Source: Alteromonas australica
GTDB taxonomy: Bacteria > Pseudomonadota > Gammaproteobacteria > Enterobacterales > Alteromonadaceae
Length of the DNA: 64,000 nt
Direction of reading: 5' to 3'
Assembly: GCF_000730385.1 (NCBI RefSeq)
Contig: NZ_CP008849.1
Coordinates: 3,100,001-3,164,000 of the forward strand
Of this stretch, positions 1-8,497 are shown piece after piece. Positions within the stretch are counted from its first letter, which is position 1. Each line of letters starts with the position of its first letter. The notes beneath the pieces are model-generated. The model saw only the letters and a list, made by a program, of their open reading frames with translations. It was not told the DNA's origin and did not search any database. Position numbers and translations under genes: made by a program.

Positions 1-1372
1 AGGCCACAGAATTGTTATGGATCCCTTCGGGAAATACACCAAAACCGGTCAACGCGCCTTTTTTAATAGAGCTTGTCACCACGTCCAGCTGCTCAACATA
101 GTCTGCAAAATCAGCGTATACAGGGTCAGAACCACCATAATTGTGAATGAAGCCAAATACCCACGGCTTGCCTTTAAAGCCTTCTGTTCGCTGCCACACG
201 TGGTATCTATCATTGCCGATGTCGTGGATCATTGCTTTTTGATCAGGAACATCTTTTAAGAAAGCTTCAATAGACGCGAGGTCCCAGAACTCTTCGTCTG
301 CACCAAACATCCATCCTTGCATTACCCATACAGCATCAGGTGCAACCTGCGCGATAGATTCATAGATGCGTTTTCCATAAGATGCTAGCTCAGCGTGTCG
401 GTTCTCTTCAGAAACCGGCGGTAGCATTTCGTTAAATGCGTCAGATAGGTAATATTTTTGCTCACCGTAAATCTCGGTATAAAGCTCAATAAATCGCTTA
501 GCTACCGTCTTAAAAAGCGGGTCAGCAGGGTCTAACCAATAGGTAGCATTTTCAAATCCAGTCCAGCGTGGCATTTCATAAACCTTGGCGTCGGGAAAAC
601 GCTCAACAAACGCTTTAGGTACATAGCCACTAAACGCAGGTACAACGGGCTGCATACCCAACGCTTTCATGCGCTTGAGGATTTGTTTTTGCAGTTGATG
701 TTTTTTGTTTATCCAACTTTGCGGCAGAGGCCCCTCGTGCCCTTCGATATTCCCCATGCGTTGCCATGGCGTGAATGCTGGGCCAGAAAAGTAATCGGCT
801 AGTTCTTTATCGGTAACGTCGAAATCCTTCCATAATGCTTGCCATACAAATTCTTGCCCTTCCATGGCTACAGGATTGTTTACTCCGTGAAGCGCCATCC
901 AGTCTATTTCTTTCTCCCAACGCTCCCAGCCCCACCAAGGTGTTGTATAGCCGTAAGCACAAACATTCAGGTAAGTGCGTTGCTCAAATGGGGTTGTTGT
1001 TTTTGCACCATCAAAGTCTTCAAACACATCAGGGAACGCAACGCGCTTTCCTTCCCAACTTACTGACAAAGCGCCCTGTTCTCGCAAGTATTGATAAGCG
1101 CCATACGCTAGTGCGGTATGACTATTTGCCAGCACTTCTGCTTGTCCATCAATGACGTTTACTTCAAACCATTCTGGCTCATCATCAGCCACTTTAATTG
1201 TTGATATATTTTTTACTTGTCCTTGCGTAACTCGCTCTAACACAGCGCTTACCGCTGGTTCTGCTTGTTTAGGGGCAACGTCTGAAACGTCTTGCTGCTT
1301 GTCGCAGCCAACTAATACAGCAGATAAGCTTAGGCATAAGGCGCTTATCGAGAGTGACCACGTTTTTTTCAT
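1..1372 (-). CDS. Alpha-N-acetylglucosaminidase, GH89 family, lipoprotein (3' end outside window)
   Basis: Partial gene, 457 codons, running off the left edge. It starts with ATG at 1372. Residues 1-23 form a lipoprotein signal peptide with lipobox LVGC (Cys23), so the enzyme should be anchored in the cell envelope. The body matches GH89 (the NAGLU family), which removes terminal alpha-linked GlcNAc. Residues 132-180 carry the hallmark NVCAYGYTTPWWGWERW followed by EIDWMALHGVNNP. The probable acid/base is Glu315 in LSDAFNEM and the probable nucleophile is Glu449 in FPEGIHNN; both lie inside the window, close to the human numbering (316 and 446, from memory). It follows a TonB receptor by 59 bp on the same strand, so the two probably form an operon supplying GlcNAc to the nag genes. 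Family assignment is firm; the natural substrate is inferred. Confidence 0.93.
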   Translation of the reverse strand, partial: MKKTWSLSISALCLSLSAVLVGCDKQQDVSDVAPKQAEPAVSAVLERVTQGQVKNISTIKVADDEPEWFEVNVIDGQAEVLANSHTALAYGAYQYLREQGALSVSWEGKRVAFPDVFEDFDGAKTTTPFEQRTYLNVCAYGYTTPWWGWERWEKEIDWMALHGVNNPVAMEGQEFVWQALWKDFDVTDKELADYFSGPAFTPWQRMGNIEGHEGPLPQSWINKKHQLQKQILKRMKALGMQPVVPAFSGYVPKAFVERFPDAKVYEMPRWTGFENATYWLDPADPLFKTVAKRFIELYTEIYGEQKYYLSDAFNEMLPPVSEENRHAELASYGKRIYESIAQVAPDAVWVMQGWMFGADEEFWDLASIEAFLKDVPDQKAMIHDIGNDRYHVWQRTEGFKGKPWVFGFIHNYGGSDPVYADFADYVEQLDVVTSSIKKGALTGFGVFPEGIHNNSVA

Positions 1373-1431
1373 TACTTAATATCCTGATAAATCGTAGAAA
1401 AAATGCTGCGGTTACCCGCAGCACCTTTGAC

Positions 1432-4077
1432 TTAAAATGAGTACACCGCACTCAAATAGTAGCTAGAACCTATAATACTTGTTGTCTGCCAAACCGGCTT
1501 TTCTTCCGTGAAATAGGCTTCTTCGTTGTTACCATTGAGATTTAGTGCACCAAAACGAAGATTAAGAGCTTCAGTAACGTTATAGCTCAATAGAATATCA
1601 ACTTGATTTCTACCATCGACTACCCTTCCCTCGCGAGCAAAAAACGCATCGGTATTATCTTGGACGTAAGGGCTTCGATTATTTACAGCGACCCGTGCAC
1701 TGAAGGTGTCGTTTTCCCAATATCCAATGAAATTCCACGTTTCTTCTGAAGAATTGGTTAGCACGAAGTCTTCACTGTCTTCTGCATCAATGAAGGTATA
1801 GTTTGCCGAGAAACCGAAACCATCGATAGGTAACAATGCGTCAAGGCTCTGGTTCCAACCTAGCTCATACCCTTTGATAGTCGTACCGCTATCATCGTTG
1901 TAGGTGCTGGTGATTTCATAGATGTTACCTTGCGTGTCCACGCAGTCTTCCGGCGTTCCACTTAGGGCAACATCACTGTAGCTATCAGGGCAAACAAACT
2001 CAGAAACCGACCCATTCTTAATTTCTTTCCAGAAAAGAGTAAGTGCTACGCTATCCCCTTCGCCGTAATACCATTCTATCCCTAAGTCGGCTTGATCAGC
2101 TGTCAACGCTTTCATGTTAGGCTGGCCAAGGTCTACGGTGTAGGTTCGCGTACCGAAAGAGTTGTTTACTGACGTTTCCGAGGCCGCTATTTGTGTGCGA
2201 GATGTCAATAGTGGACGAACTAATACTTTAGCGGCAGCAAATCGCGCTTGTACTTCATCTGTCAATTCAAGCACAAGGTTTACACTCGGTAAAAAATTGT
2301 TGTAATCGTAGTCGAATGCCGTTTCGCCAATCACTAAACTGATTTCAGAGTTAGTCGGGTCATCCTCTCCGGTCAAATAGGTATTAATCGTTCTATCGGT
2401 AGTTTCATAACGACCACCAATATTTCCTCTCAACGTCATTTCACCTACGTAACTTTCAAAATCAACTTTTCCGTAAACCGATAGAATATCTCGCTCTATC
2501 GAATATGAAGATTGAGCAGCGAATAAAGTGGGAACCGTTACCCCCTCAGCTACAAGCGCATCTCGGTAGGCCTGAATATCAGGTGCCACCCAGCCATGCT
2601 CTATAGACATTTGGTTGTCTAAGAAATCAGTGACCATATAGTTAAAGTCACTCATTAACGGAAGGTCGCTTGGGTCAGCTTCACCAATGGCAAACCTGTC
2701 AGTACGAAAAACTTCTCTGTTGAATTCTTCTTTACGGAATTTTCCTCCAAAAGCAAAACCAGTAAAGAAGTCGCCTTCAAGCGAGCGAATTGCATCAAAT
2801 TGAAGCGCGCTTTCAGAAGAATCCATATATCGAGTTGCACCATTCGGGTACTCGTTTCTTGGCATATCAGCAGGGTATAAAGAAGGGTCGGTTAGATCCT
2901 CATCCACATTAAACACAACGTTATTGCGGTCTGATATATCCATGTTCGCAGACACTGTAGTCGCTAAGATTACCGCCTCTTCTGCGTGTACAGCCTCACC
3001 TTTTGTGTAGTGAGCGATACCGAATAAAGTCCAATTATCTGTCTCGTACTTCGTTTCAAGCGTAAATGCTTTACTCGTAGCTTGTTTGTCTTCAGCTTGT
3101 CGGTTATTTTCAAGTGTAAAGTCTTCAATACGTACTTGATTGTATACGCCATTTACTGGTTCGCCGAGTAGCGTGATATCGTCGCGATCGAACAAGAAAA
3201 CCTGCTGGTTCAAATCTTGTACCGTGTCGTCATCGGCATAAATTGCCGTAAACGTTGTTTCGAAATTATCGCTAGGACGCCACTGTAATGCGCCGTTCAT
3301 CAGATAGCGTTTGGTTTCGCGATCAATACGGCGGTAACGTGGACGGCGAGGGATATCATTGCCGTCATCGTCGCTAAACCATCTCCCCATCCAAAAGTTA
3401 TCTACCCTATCGTCAAGTTCTTGATAACCTGCGTTCAAAAATAAACCTACTGTGTCATCAACAAATTGATCGATATAGGTAATATTACCTTTAGGAGTTA
3501 CATCATCGGTTGGTGAAAATTCCGAATATTGTCCCTTAACGGAAGCAACCACTTTACGCTCACTGTAAGATAGAGGCTTCGTGGTGTCGATATTAATGGT
3601 ACCTGACAAACCGCCAGTATCCATGTCCGCACTGGGAGATTTAATTACCGAGATACTTGAAGCAAGTTCAGACTGAATAATGTCGTAACGAAAGCCACCA
3701 GTAAAATCCGCACTTGCCATAGTTTGGCCATTCACCGTCGTTCTGGCATATTGCGAGCCTAAACCGCGAACACTGATTGTAGACCCCCTACCATTGATAT
3801 TTGATATCTGTACTCCAGGGATTCGTTGGATTGCTTCTGCAATATTCTCGGTAGGAAACTTGCCGATATCTTCTGATGTAATAATGTCTGCAACTTTCGT
3901 TTCATCGCGCTTTAGTGCCGCAGCTTGGACCAAACTGGAACGATAAGTCACGTCAATGCGTTCAACTTCAGTGCTATTAGCATCTGGAGCAGCTTGAGCG
4001 AAAACTAGCGTGGGAGAGCTAAGAACTCCTACGATAGCACTGGCGAGTAACGTTTTCTTTGGGCGAGCGTTATTCAT
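1432..4077 (-). CDS. TonB-dependent outer-membrane receptor (GlcNAc-oligosaccharide locus)
   Basis: An 881-residue TonB-dependent receptor. A signal peptide ends near VFAQAA (about residue 29), followed by a TonB-box-like VERIDVTYR. The plug domain spans roughly residues 60-180 (IAEAIQRIPGVQIS, then ISVRGLGSQYARTTVNG), and a long beta-barrel ends in the terminal aromatic YLSAVYSF. Receptors of this marine type import oligosaccharides across the outer membrane using TonB energy. The gene is followed on the same strand by the GH89 enzyme. A NagR-type operator copy lies about 120 bp upstream of its start, so it should be induced with the nag operon. The likely ligand is a GlcNAc-containing saccharide, inferred only from context. 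Confidence 0.9.
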   Translation of the reverse strand: MNNARPKKTLLASAIVGVLSSPTLVFAQAAPDANSTEVERIDVTYRSSLVQAAALKRDETKVADIITSEDIGKFPTENIAEAIQRIPGVQISNINGRGSTISVRGLGSQYARTTVNGQTMASADFTGGFRYDIIQSELASSISVIKSPSADMDTGGLSGTINIDTTKPLSYSERKVVASVKGQYSEFSPTDDVTPKGNITYIDQFVDDTVGLFLNAGYQELDDRVDNFWMGRWFSDDDGNDIPRRPRYRRIDRETKRYLMNGALQWRPSDNFETTFTAIYADDDTVQDLNQQVFLFDRDDITLLGEPVNGVYNQVRIEDFTLENNRQAEDKQATSKAFTLETKYETDNWTLFGIAHYTKGEAVHAEEAVILATTVSANMDISDRNNVVFNVDEDLTDPSLYPADMPRNEYPNGATRYMDSSESALQFDAIRSLEGDFFTGFAFGGKFRKEEFNREVFRTDRFAIGEADPSDLPLMSDFNYMVTDFLDNQMSIEHGWVAPDIQAYRDALVAEGVTVPTLFAAQSSYSIERDILSVYGKVDFESYVGEMTLRGNIGGRYETTDRTINTYLTGEDDPTNSEISLVIGETAFDYDYNNFLPSVNLVLELTDEVQARFAAAKVLVRPLLTSRTQIAASETSVNNSFGTRTYTVDLGQPNMKALTADQADLGIEWYYGEGDSVALTLFWKEIKNGSVSEFVCPDSYSDVALSGTPEDCVDTQGNIYEITSTYNDDSGTTIKGYELGWNQSLDALLPIDGFGFSANYTFIDAEDSEDFVLTNSSEETWNFIGYWENDTFSARVAVNNRSPYVQDNTDAFFAREGRVVDGRNQVDILLSYNVTEALNLRFGALNLNGNNEEAYFTEEKPVWQTTSIIGSSYYLSAVYSF

Positions 4078-4198
4078 GATGTGGTTCCCATTTTCTTTGT
4101 AGTGGTTGTTGTTCAGCTCCAGGCAACCAGCTGATTAGTTAAATTTCTTATTATTTGCGGTGATTTTTTCATCACCTGCCATTGACGCTATCAACCAA

Positions 4199-4214
4199 TG
4201 TCAACGTTGTCAAC
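4199..4214 (-). promoter_or_regulatory. Candidate NagR operator upstream of the TonB receptor
   Basis: On the minus strand this reads GTTGACAACGTTGACA. It shares the 15-mer TTGACAACGTTGACA with the site in front of nagX (5448-5463). The core is the palindrome CAACGTTG with symmetric outer TTG arms, as expected of a LacI-family operator. Its TTGACA could also act as a -35 element. Confidence 0.7.
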
Positions 4215-4282
4215 AAAAAATAAAAACTAAATATGGTTAAATTGAGTAAAAAGAAAGTTGAAACTACGGCAGGATAAAAACG

Positions 4283-5317
4283 CTAAACTGCGCTTTCAAG
4301 CGAATATCTACAAGCCGATTCTCTTATCACAACATCAAGAGAAAATCCTTTTGAATCAACAGCATGAATGTCATTAGATTTCATCATTTCGATAACCATT
4401 GCTGCAGCGGTTGCTGCAATATCAAAGTTGGGCTGGTCAATCGTGGTAAGGTGAGGCCACGTTTGCATGGCGAAAGGACTGTTTTCGAATCCGACAATCG
4501 AAATGTCTTCTGGAACTTTAAGATTATTAAGACGTGCCATGAATACAGCACCCGCGGCAATTTCATCATTACATGCAAAAATAGCGGTAGGTCGTTTGGA
4601 CATGGCAAGCACTTGTTTGGCCATTTCCATACCAGATTCAAAGGTAAACTCCCCATCAATGATAAAATTCTTATCGAAGGGGAAATTTGCGATTTCGTGA
4701 GCCTTTTTAAAACCTTTTACTCGCCCTAAACTAGACTCATGCGAGGCATGAAAACCAAGAAAAGCAATATCTCTATGGCCTAACTCCAGCAAATATTGCG
4801 TTATCTTGAATCCCGCATCTATGTCGTCTATGTGTAAAACTGGGGCGAGTTTATCAGGCGGTTGCTCACCAGATAAGATCCTCACAACTTTCGCATCCCT
4901 ACTGAGTAAAAACGTAACAAGCTCTTTATTTTCCGATAATGGCGGGGTGAGAATAATTCCGCCAATCTGATTTGAACCAATCATAGCCGCCAACTCATTT
5001 CCTACGTCATCAGAGTGAGAATCGGTGGGGTGAATGACTAATTCAAAGCCTTTTTTCCTGCATTCAGAAATAATTCCGTTTTGCATTTCAATCACATAAT
5101 GGCTGTTGGGATTGTCATAAACAAACGCAAGAGAAAATGGTGCTTTACGCATAACCCTTGCTGTATGGTTTGGCTGGTAGTTCAATTGTTTTATTGACTC
5201 AAGCACTTTTTTCTTTACCGATTCACTTACATTTGGCTCTTGGTTAACCACTCGCGAAACCGTTTTAAACGATACTCCCGCTAGTTTCGCGACATCCTTA
5301 ATAGTTGGTTTTTTCAT
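4283..5317 (-). CDS. nagR: LacI-family transcriptional regulator (NagR-like)
   Basis: A 344-residue LacI/GalR regulator. The start is taken as the ATG at 5317, because MKKPTIKDVAKLAGVSFKT begins exactly where LacI helix-turn-helix domains begin; an in-frame ATG at 5428 would add 37 unlikely residues. The N-terminal HTH (residues 3-50) has TVSRVVNQEPNVS, followed by a periplasmic-binding-protein-like sensor domain (about 60-335). It lies between the TonB receptor/GH89 pair and the divergent nag operon, both preceded by the same 15-mer. It is therefore the likely repressor of both, with GlcNAc or GlcNAc-6-P as a plausible effector. The name rests on context, not on a diagnostic residue. Confidence 0.85.
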   Translation of the reverse strand: MKKPTIKDVAKLAGVSFKTVSRVVNQEPNVSESVKKKVLESIKQLNYQPNHTARVMRKAPFSLAFVYDNPNSHYVIEMQNGIISECRKKGFELVIHPTDSHSDDVGNELAAMIGSNQIGGIILTPPLSENKELVTFLLSRDAKVVRILSGEQPPDKLAPVLHIDDIDAGFKITQYLLELGHRDIAFLGFHASHESSLGRVKGFKKAHEIANFPFDKNFIIDGEFTFESGMEMAKQVLAMSKRPTAIFACNDEIAAGAVFMARLNNLKVPEDISIVGFENSPFAMQTWPHLTTIDQPNFDIAATAAAMVIEMMKSNDIHAVDSKGFSLDVVIRESACRYSLESAV

Positions 5318-5447
5318 GAAATTCTTTTTCGGTGAGAGGTATTGAGTGCTAGAAAGAATAAAGTGAACCCCACCTTTAAGCAAATTTCCTAGTCTTCGTA
5401 AACCAATGAGTAGCAAATAGAATTTCACTATTGTTCAAAAAACAGTA

Positions 5448-5463
5448 TTGACAACGTTGACAA
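5448..5463 (+). promoter_or_regulatory. Candidate NagR operator upstream of the nag operon
   Basis: TTGACAACGTTGACAA is palindromic at 7 of 8 half-site positions and lies 70 bp before nagX, between nagX and the divergent regulator gene. A second internal TTGACA (5458-5463) has a weak -10-like TAATGT 17 bp downstream, so repressor binding would cover the -35 region. Confidence 0.7.
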
Positions 5464-5517
5464 CAATTAAAGAAAAGGGTTAATGTTAAAGAACTGATCA
5501 TAAAAAAAGCAACAAAC

Positions 5518-6603
5518 ATGAAATCAAACACGACATCTGCACGACTTTTGTCTCTCGATGTATTTCGCGGGCTCACCATAATCGCAATGATTGTGGTAAA
5601 CAGTCCGAATACTTACGGTGAACTCTCGCACGCACACTGGGTAGGCATTAACTTCGCCGATTTAGTGTTTCCTTTTTTCATTCTCATTGTGGGTGTAGCG
5701 ATAAGCTTGGGGTTCAAGAATATTGATTCATCTTCACCACAATTGCCCAGTATTTTGAAAAAAGTGTGGCGAAGAGGCTTTACACTCATTGGACTTGGGC
5801 TCATTGTTAATTTGTTCTACACCCACTTCGAACAAATAAGATTACTGGGGGTGTTACAACGGATTGGTATTGTTTACCTTGTTTGCTGTTATTTGGCAAT
5901 TTACTGCAAACCAAAGACCGTGGTTAAAGTGGGCATGAGTATTTTGCTTCTGTACTGGATATTTATCCTGCTGGTTCCCGCTCCAGGCCTCCCTAGCGGC
6001 CACCTTGCTCGTGGAGAGAATATTATAAATTGGTTCGATCAATTTGTACCAGGTATGTTATGGCGTGGCACTTGGGATCCTGAAGGACTGCTCAGTACTT
6101 TTCCTGCCATTGTTACCGGTATTATGGGTATGCTCATTGGCCAGATTATAGTTAAAGGCAAGAACGACTTACCTACCACGGTGATGAATTTATTTGTATT
6201 CGGCTTTGTTACTTTTTCTCTAGGATGTATTTGGAGCCTAGGTTTTCCTTTCATCAAACAGGCGTGGACCAGCTCATTTGTATTAGCCACCGGCGGCATG
6301 GCTGCCATGATATTGGCCTGTATGATGTGGTACACCGATGTCAAAGGTTTCAGAAGCGGCACTCAAATAGCCACCATCTTTGGGGCCAACGCGATCACCG
6401 CGTACATCCTGCACGTAATCATAGAAAAACTTCTTGATTGGGAGGTAGCTGGTGTATCTATACACAACAGCTATACCGTATTGATGACCAATATGGGAGC
6501 AAGTGATTTTATAAGTGCAACGCTGTGGGTCATTCTGTTTCTCTGCGTATGCTTTATCCCTGTATATGCCCTTTATCGCAAACAAATTTTCATAAAGATT
6601 TAA
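5518..6603 (+). CDS. nagX: NagX: membrane protein related to heparan-alpha-glucosaminide N-acetyltransferase
   Basis: A 361-residue polytopic inner-membrane protein with about ten hydrophobic segments. The N-terminus (LLSLDVFRGLTIIAMIVVN, then GINFADLVFPFFILIVGV) is the DUF5009/HGSNAT-type signature. His38 in LSHAHWVG aligns with the region that, from memory, holds the catalytic His of human HGSNAT, an enzyme that acetylates terminal glucosamine using cytosolic acetyl-CoA. Related proteins recur in bacterial GlcNAc operons as NagX, but their reaction is not firmly established. It is the first gene of nagX-nagK-nagB-nagA and starts 55 bp after the NagR-type operator. A role in acetylating or transporting amino sugars is inferred. 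Confidence 0.85.
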   Translation: MKSNTTSARLLSLDVFRGLTIIAMIVVNSPNTYGELSHAHWVGINFADLVFPFFILIVGVAISLGFKNIDSSSPQLPSILKKVWRRGFTLIGLGLIVNLFYTHFEQIRLLGVLQRIGIVYLVCCYLAIYCKPKTVVKVGMSILLLYWIFILLVPAPGLPSGHLARGENIINWFDQFVPGMLWRGTWDPEGLLSTFPAIVTGIMGMLIGQIIVKGKNDLPTTVMNLFVFGFVTFSLGCIWSLGFPFIKQAWTSSFVLATGGMAAMILACMMWYTDVKGFRSGTQIATIFGANAITAYILHVIIEKLLDWEVAGVSIHNSYTVLMTNMGASDFISATLWVILFLCVCFIPVYALYRKQIFIKI

Positions 6604-6613
6604 GGTGGAACCT

Positions 6614-7492
6614 GTGACTCGGAATTACTATGTCGGCATTGACGGCGGTGGCACTAAATGCAAAGCGCGACTTGAAAATGCACAAGGCGAATTGCTGGGC
6701 GAAGGATTGTCAGGTCCATGCAACCCTGCTCAATCAGCAGAAACCGCGTTCGCTTCAATAATTGAAGCTACGACACTGGCACTAGAGGCTGCCTCATTGC
6801 CAGCAACAAAAATGAGCGACCTTAATGTTTGTATGGGTCTTGCCGGTGTAAACGTTGCGCGTTATCGAGAAACTGCACAACGTTGGATCTTTCCATTTAA
6901 GCACACACATATAACGACCGATCTACACATTGCTTGTTTAGGTGCTCATGCAGGTCAAGATGGTGCAATTATAATAACCGGTACCGGTAGTTCAGCACTT
7001 GCAAGTGTAGGTGAGAATTTATCCAGCATCGGTGGCCACGGCTTCCCCTTAGGCGATAAAGCGGGGGGCGCATGGCTTGGCCTGCGGGCGTTGCAATACA
7101 CCCTTGAAGCACTCGATGCATTGGTGCCTACATCTCGACTCGTCAAAGATATGTGCGAAGCTCTGGGTACAGACGAACCTCAAGCAATAGTCGGTAAATC
7201 GCTGCATTACAAGTCGAGTGATTTCGGTAAGTTTGCGCCAATTGTTGTGAAGTGTGCTAACGACAATGAACCCGTTTCTCTTAGTATTGTGAACGAAGGA
7301 AAGCAATACCTTACTGGTGTTATTTCTCAACTAGAGAAACTCGGCGCTAAACGCATTTCAATGATTGGTGGCATATCTTCGCAATGGGCTAAGTGGCTAC
7401 CTGACAATATTCAACAACGTTTACAGCCCGCGAAGTGCTCACCTGAATTTGGTGCAATTTCATTAGTAAAACATCTGGTAAAGGAGAGTTGA
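6614..7492 (+). CDS. nagK: N-acetylglucosamine kinase (BadF/BadG ATPase family)
   Basis: ATP-dependent sugar kinase of the BadF/BadG/BcrA/BcrD superfamily that would make GlcNAc-6-phosphate in the cytoplasm, replacing PTS phosphorylation. Near the N-terminus is the phosphate-binding GIDGGGTKCKARL, and further on is the second ATPase motif ITGTGSSALA. A GTG at 6605 would follow the nagX stop by one base, but the GTG at 6614 is preferred because AGGTG (6603-6607) lies 6 bases in front of it, giving 292 residues. Its place between nagX and the deaminase gene fits a non-PTS GlcNAc pathway. Family and role are well supported; the exact start is less certain. Confidence 0.88.
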   Translation: MTRNYYVGIDGGGTKCKARLENAQGELLGEGLSGPCNPAQSAETAFASIIEATTLALEAASLPATKMSDLNVCMGLAGVNVARYRETAQRWIFPFKHTHITTDLHIACLGAHAGQDGAIIITGTGSSALASVGENLSSIGGHGFPLGDKAGGAWLGLRALQYTLEALDALVPTSRLVKDMCEALGTDEPQAIVGKSLHYKSSDFGKFAPIVVKCANDNEPVSLSIVNEGKQYLTGVISQLEKLGAKRISMIGGISSQWAKWLPDNIQQRLQPAKCSPEFGAISLVKHLVKES

Positions 7493-7493
7493 T

Positions 7494-8495
7494 ATGGCTT
7501 ATGTGACCAAAATGGCGTCTGAAGCTGCAGAAACGCCACAAGTACTGAAACGACAACTGGATAACAATAGCCATATTTATAACAAACTATCTGAAGAGAT
7601 AGAAAAGCATGACCCAGAATTTGTGTATATTATTGGCCGCGGCACCTCAGATCATGCCGGCGTGTTTGGAAAATACCTGATTGAAACCGAAATGGGTCTG
7701 CCTGTTGCTTCTGCCGCGCCATCGGTAAACAGCGTTTTCGGTAAATCGCTTCGATTAAATAGAGCGCTGGTTTTTATCATTTCTCAATCTGGTAGAAGCC
7801 CAGATATACTCGCGCAAGCCAAAATGGCAAAAGAGAAAGGTGCGCTGTGTGTTGCGCTGGTAAATGATGAGTCATCACCAGTTAAAGATATCGTAGATAT
7901 ATTTATACCACTTTGTGCCGGGCCAGAAATTGCCGTTGCCGCAACTAAAAGCTATCTGGCGACCTTGTATGCACTTTTAAGCATTGTTGCAAACTTCACT
8001 AAACGTAGCGACCTTCACGAAGCTTTACTTGCCTTACCTACACAATTAGAGTCGGTAATAGCGTCCTCCTTTGTACTTACTGCAGAGCACCTAGCTCCGC
8101 TTGAACGATGCGTTGTACTAGGCCGCGCTTTTGGTTACGCCATATCCAGAGAAATAGCGCTTAAAATGAAGGAAGTCTGTGGAATACAGGCTGAGGCTTT
8201 CAGTAGTGCTGAATTCCTTCACGGGCCCATATCCCTTCTAAACCGCAAAACCGCGGTTATCGATGCCCATATTCCTGACGCATCAAGTAGCGTGCATAAG
8301 TCACAAATTGAAGAAGTGATCCGCAGAGGAGCCCAAGTTTTCCCTTTAATTGAGGTGCCATTGGATGTACATCCTCTCACATCGGCGCTCATCGTTATGC
8401 AACGCTTTTACTTAGATATTGAAAAAGCTGCGCGCGAGATGAATATGGATCCAGACAGCCCTATCGGGCTTAAAAAAGTGACGGAAACCCTCTAG
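7494..8495 (+). CDS. nagB-II: Glucosamine-6-phosphate deaminase, SIS-domain type (NagB-II)
   Basis: A 333-residue protein with two SIS (sugar isomerase) domains, related to the isomerase half of GlmS but lacking the glutaminase half. Visible motifs are IIGRGTSDHAG, IISQSGRSPD, AATKSYLATLYALL and SAEFLHGP. In Alteromonadales and xanthomonads such proteins (NagB-II) convert glucosamine-6-P to fructose-6-P and ammonia in place of the unrelated classical NagB. The start is the ATG at 7494, preceded by AAAGGAGAG. It lies one base after the nagK stop and two bases before nagA, a tight operon arrangement matching consecutive pathway steps. Confidence 0.9.
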   Translation: MAYVTKMASEAAETPQVLKRQLDNNSHIYNKLSEEIEKHDPEFVYIIGRGTSDHAGVFGKYLIETEMGLPVASAAPSVNSVFGKSLRLNRALVFIISQSGRSPDILAQAKMAKEKGALCVALVNDESSPVKDIVDIFIPLCAGPEIAVAATKSYLATLYALLSIVANFTKRSDLHEALLALPTQLESVIASSFVLTAEHLAPLERCVVLGRAFGYAISREIALKMKEVCGIQAEAFSSAEFLHGPISLLNRKTAVIDAHIPDASSSVHKSQIEEVIRRGAQVFPLIEVPLDVHPLTSALIVMQRFYLDIEKAAREMNMDPDSPIGLKKVTETL

Positions 8496-8497
8496 CA

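Noticed and set aside
835-1155. 106-codon open frame on the plus strand
   Set aside because: Shadow of the GH89 gene, which reads on the minus strand through the window edge.
4364-4729. 121-codon open frame on the plus strand
   Set aside because: Antisense to the NagR-like gene; no protein resemblance.
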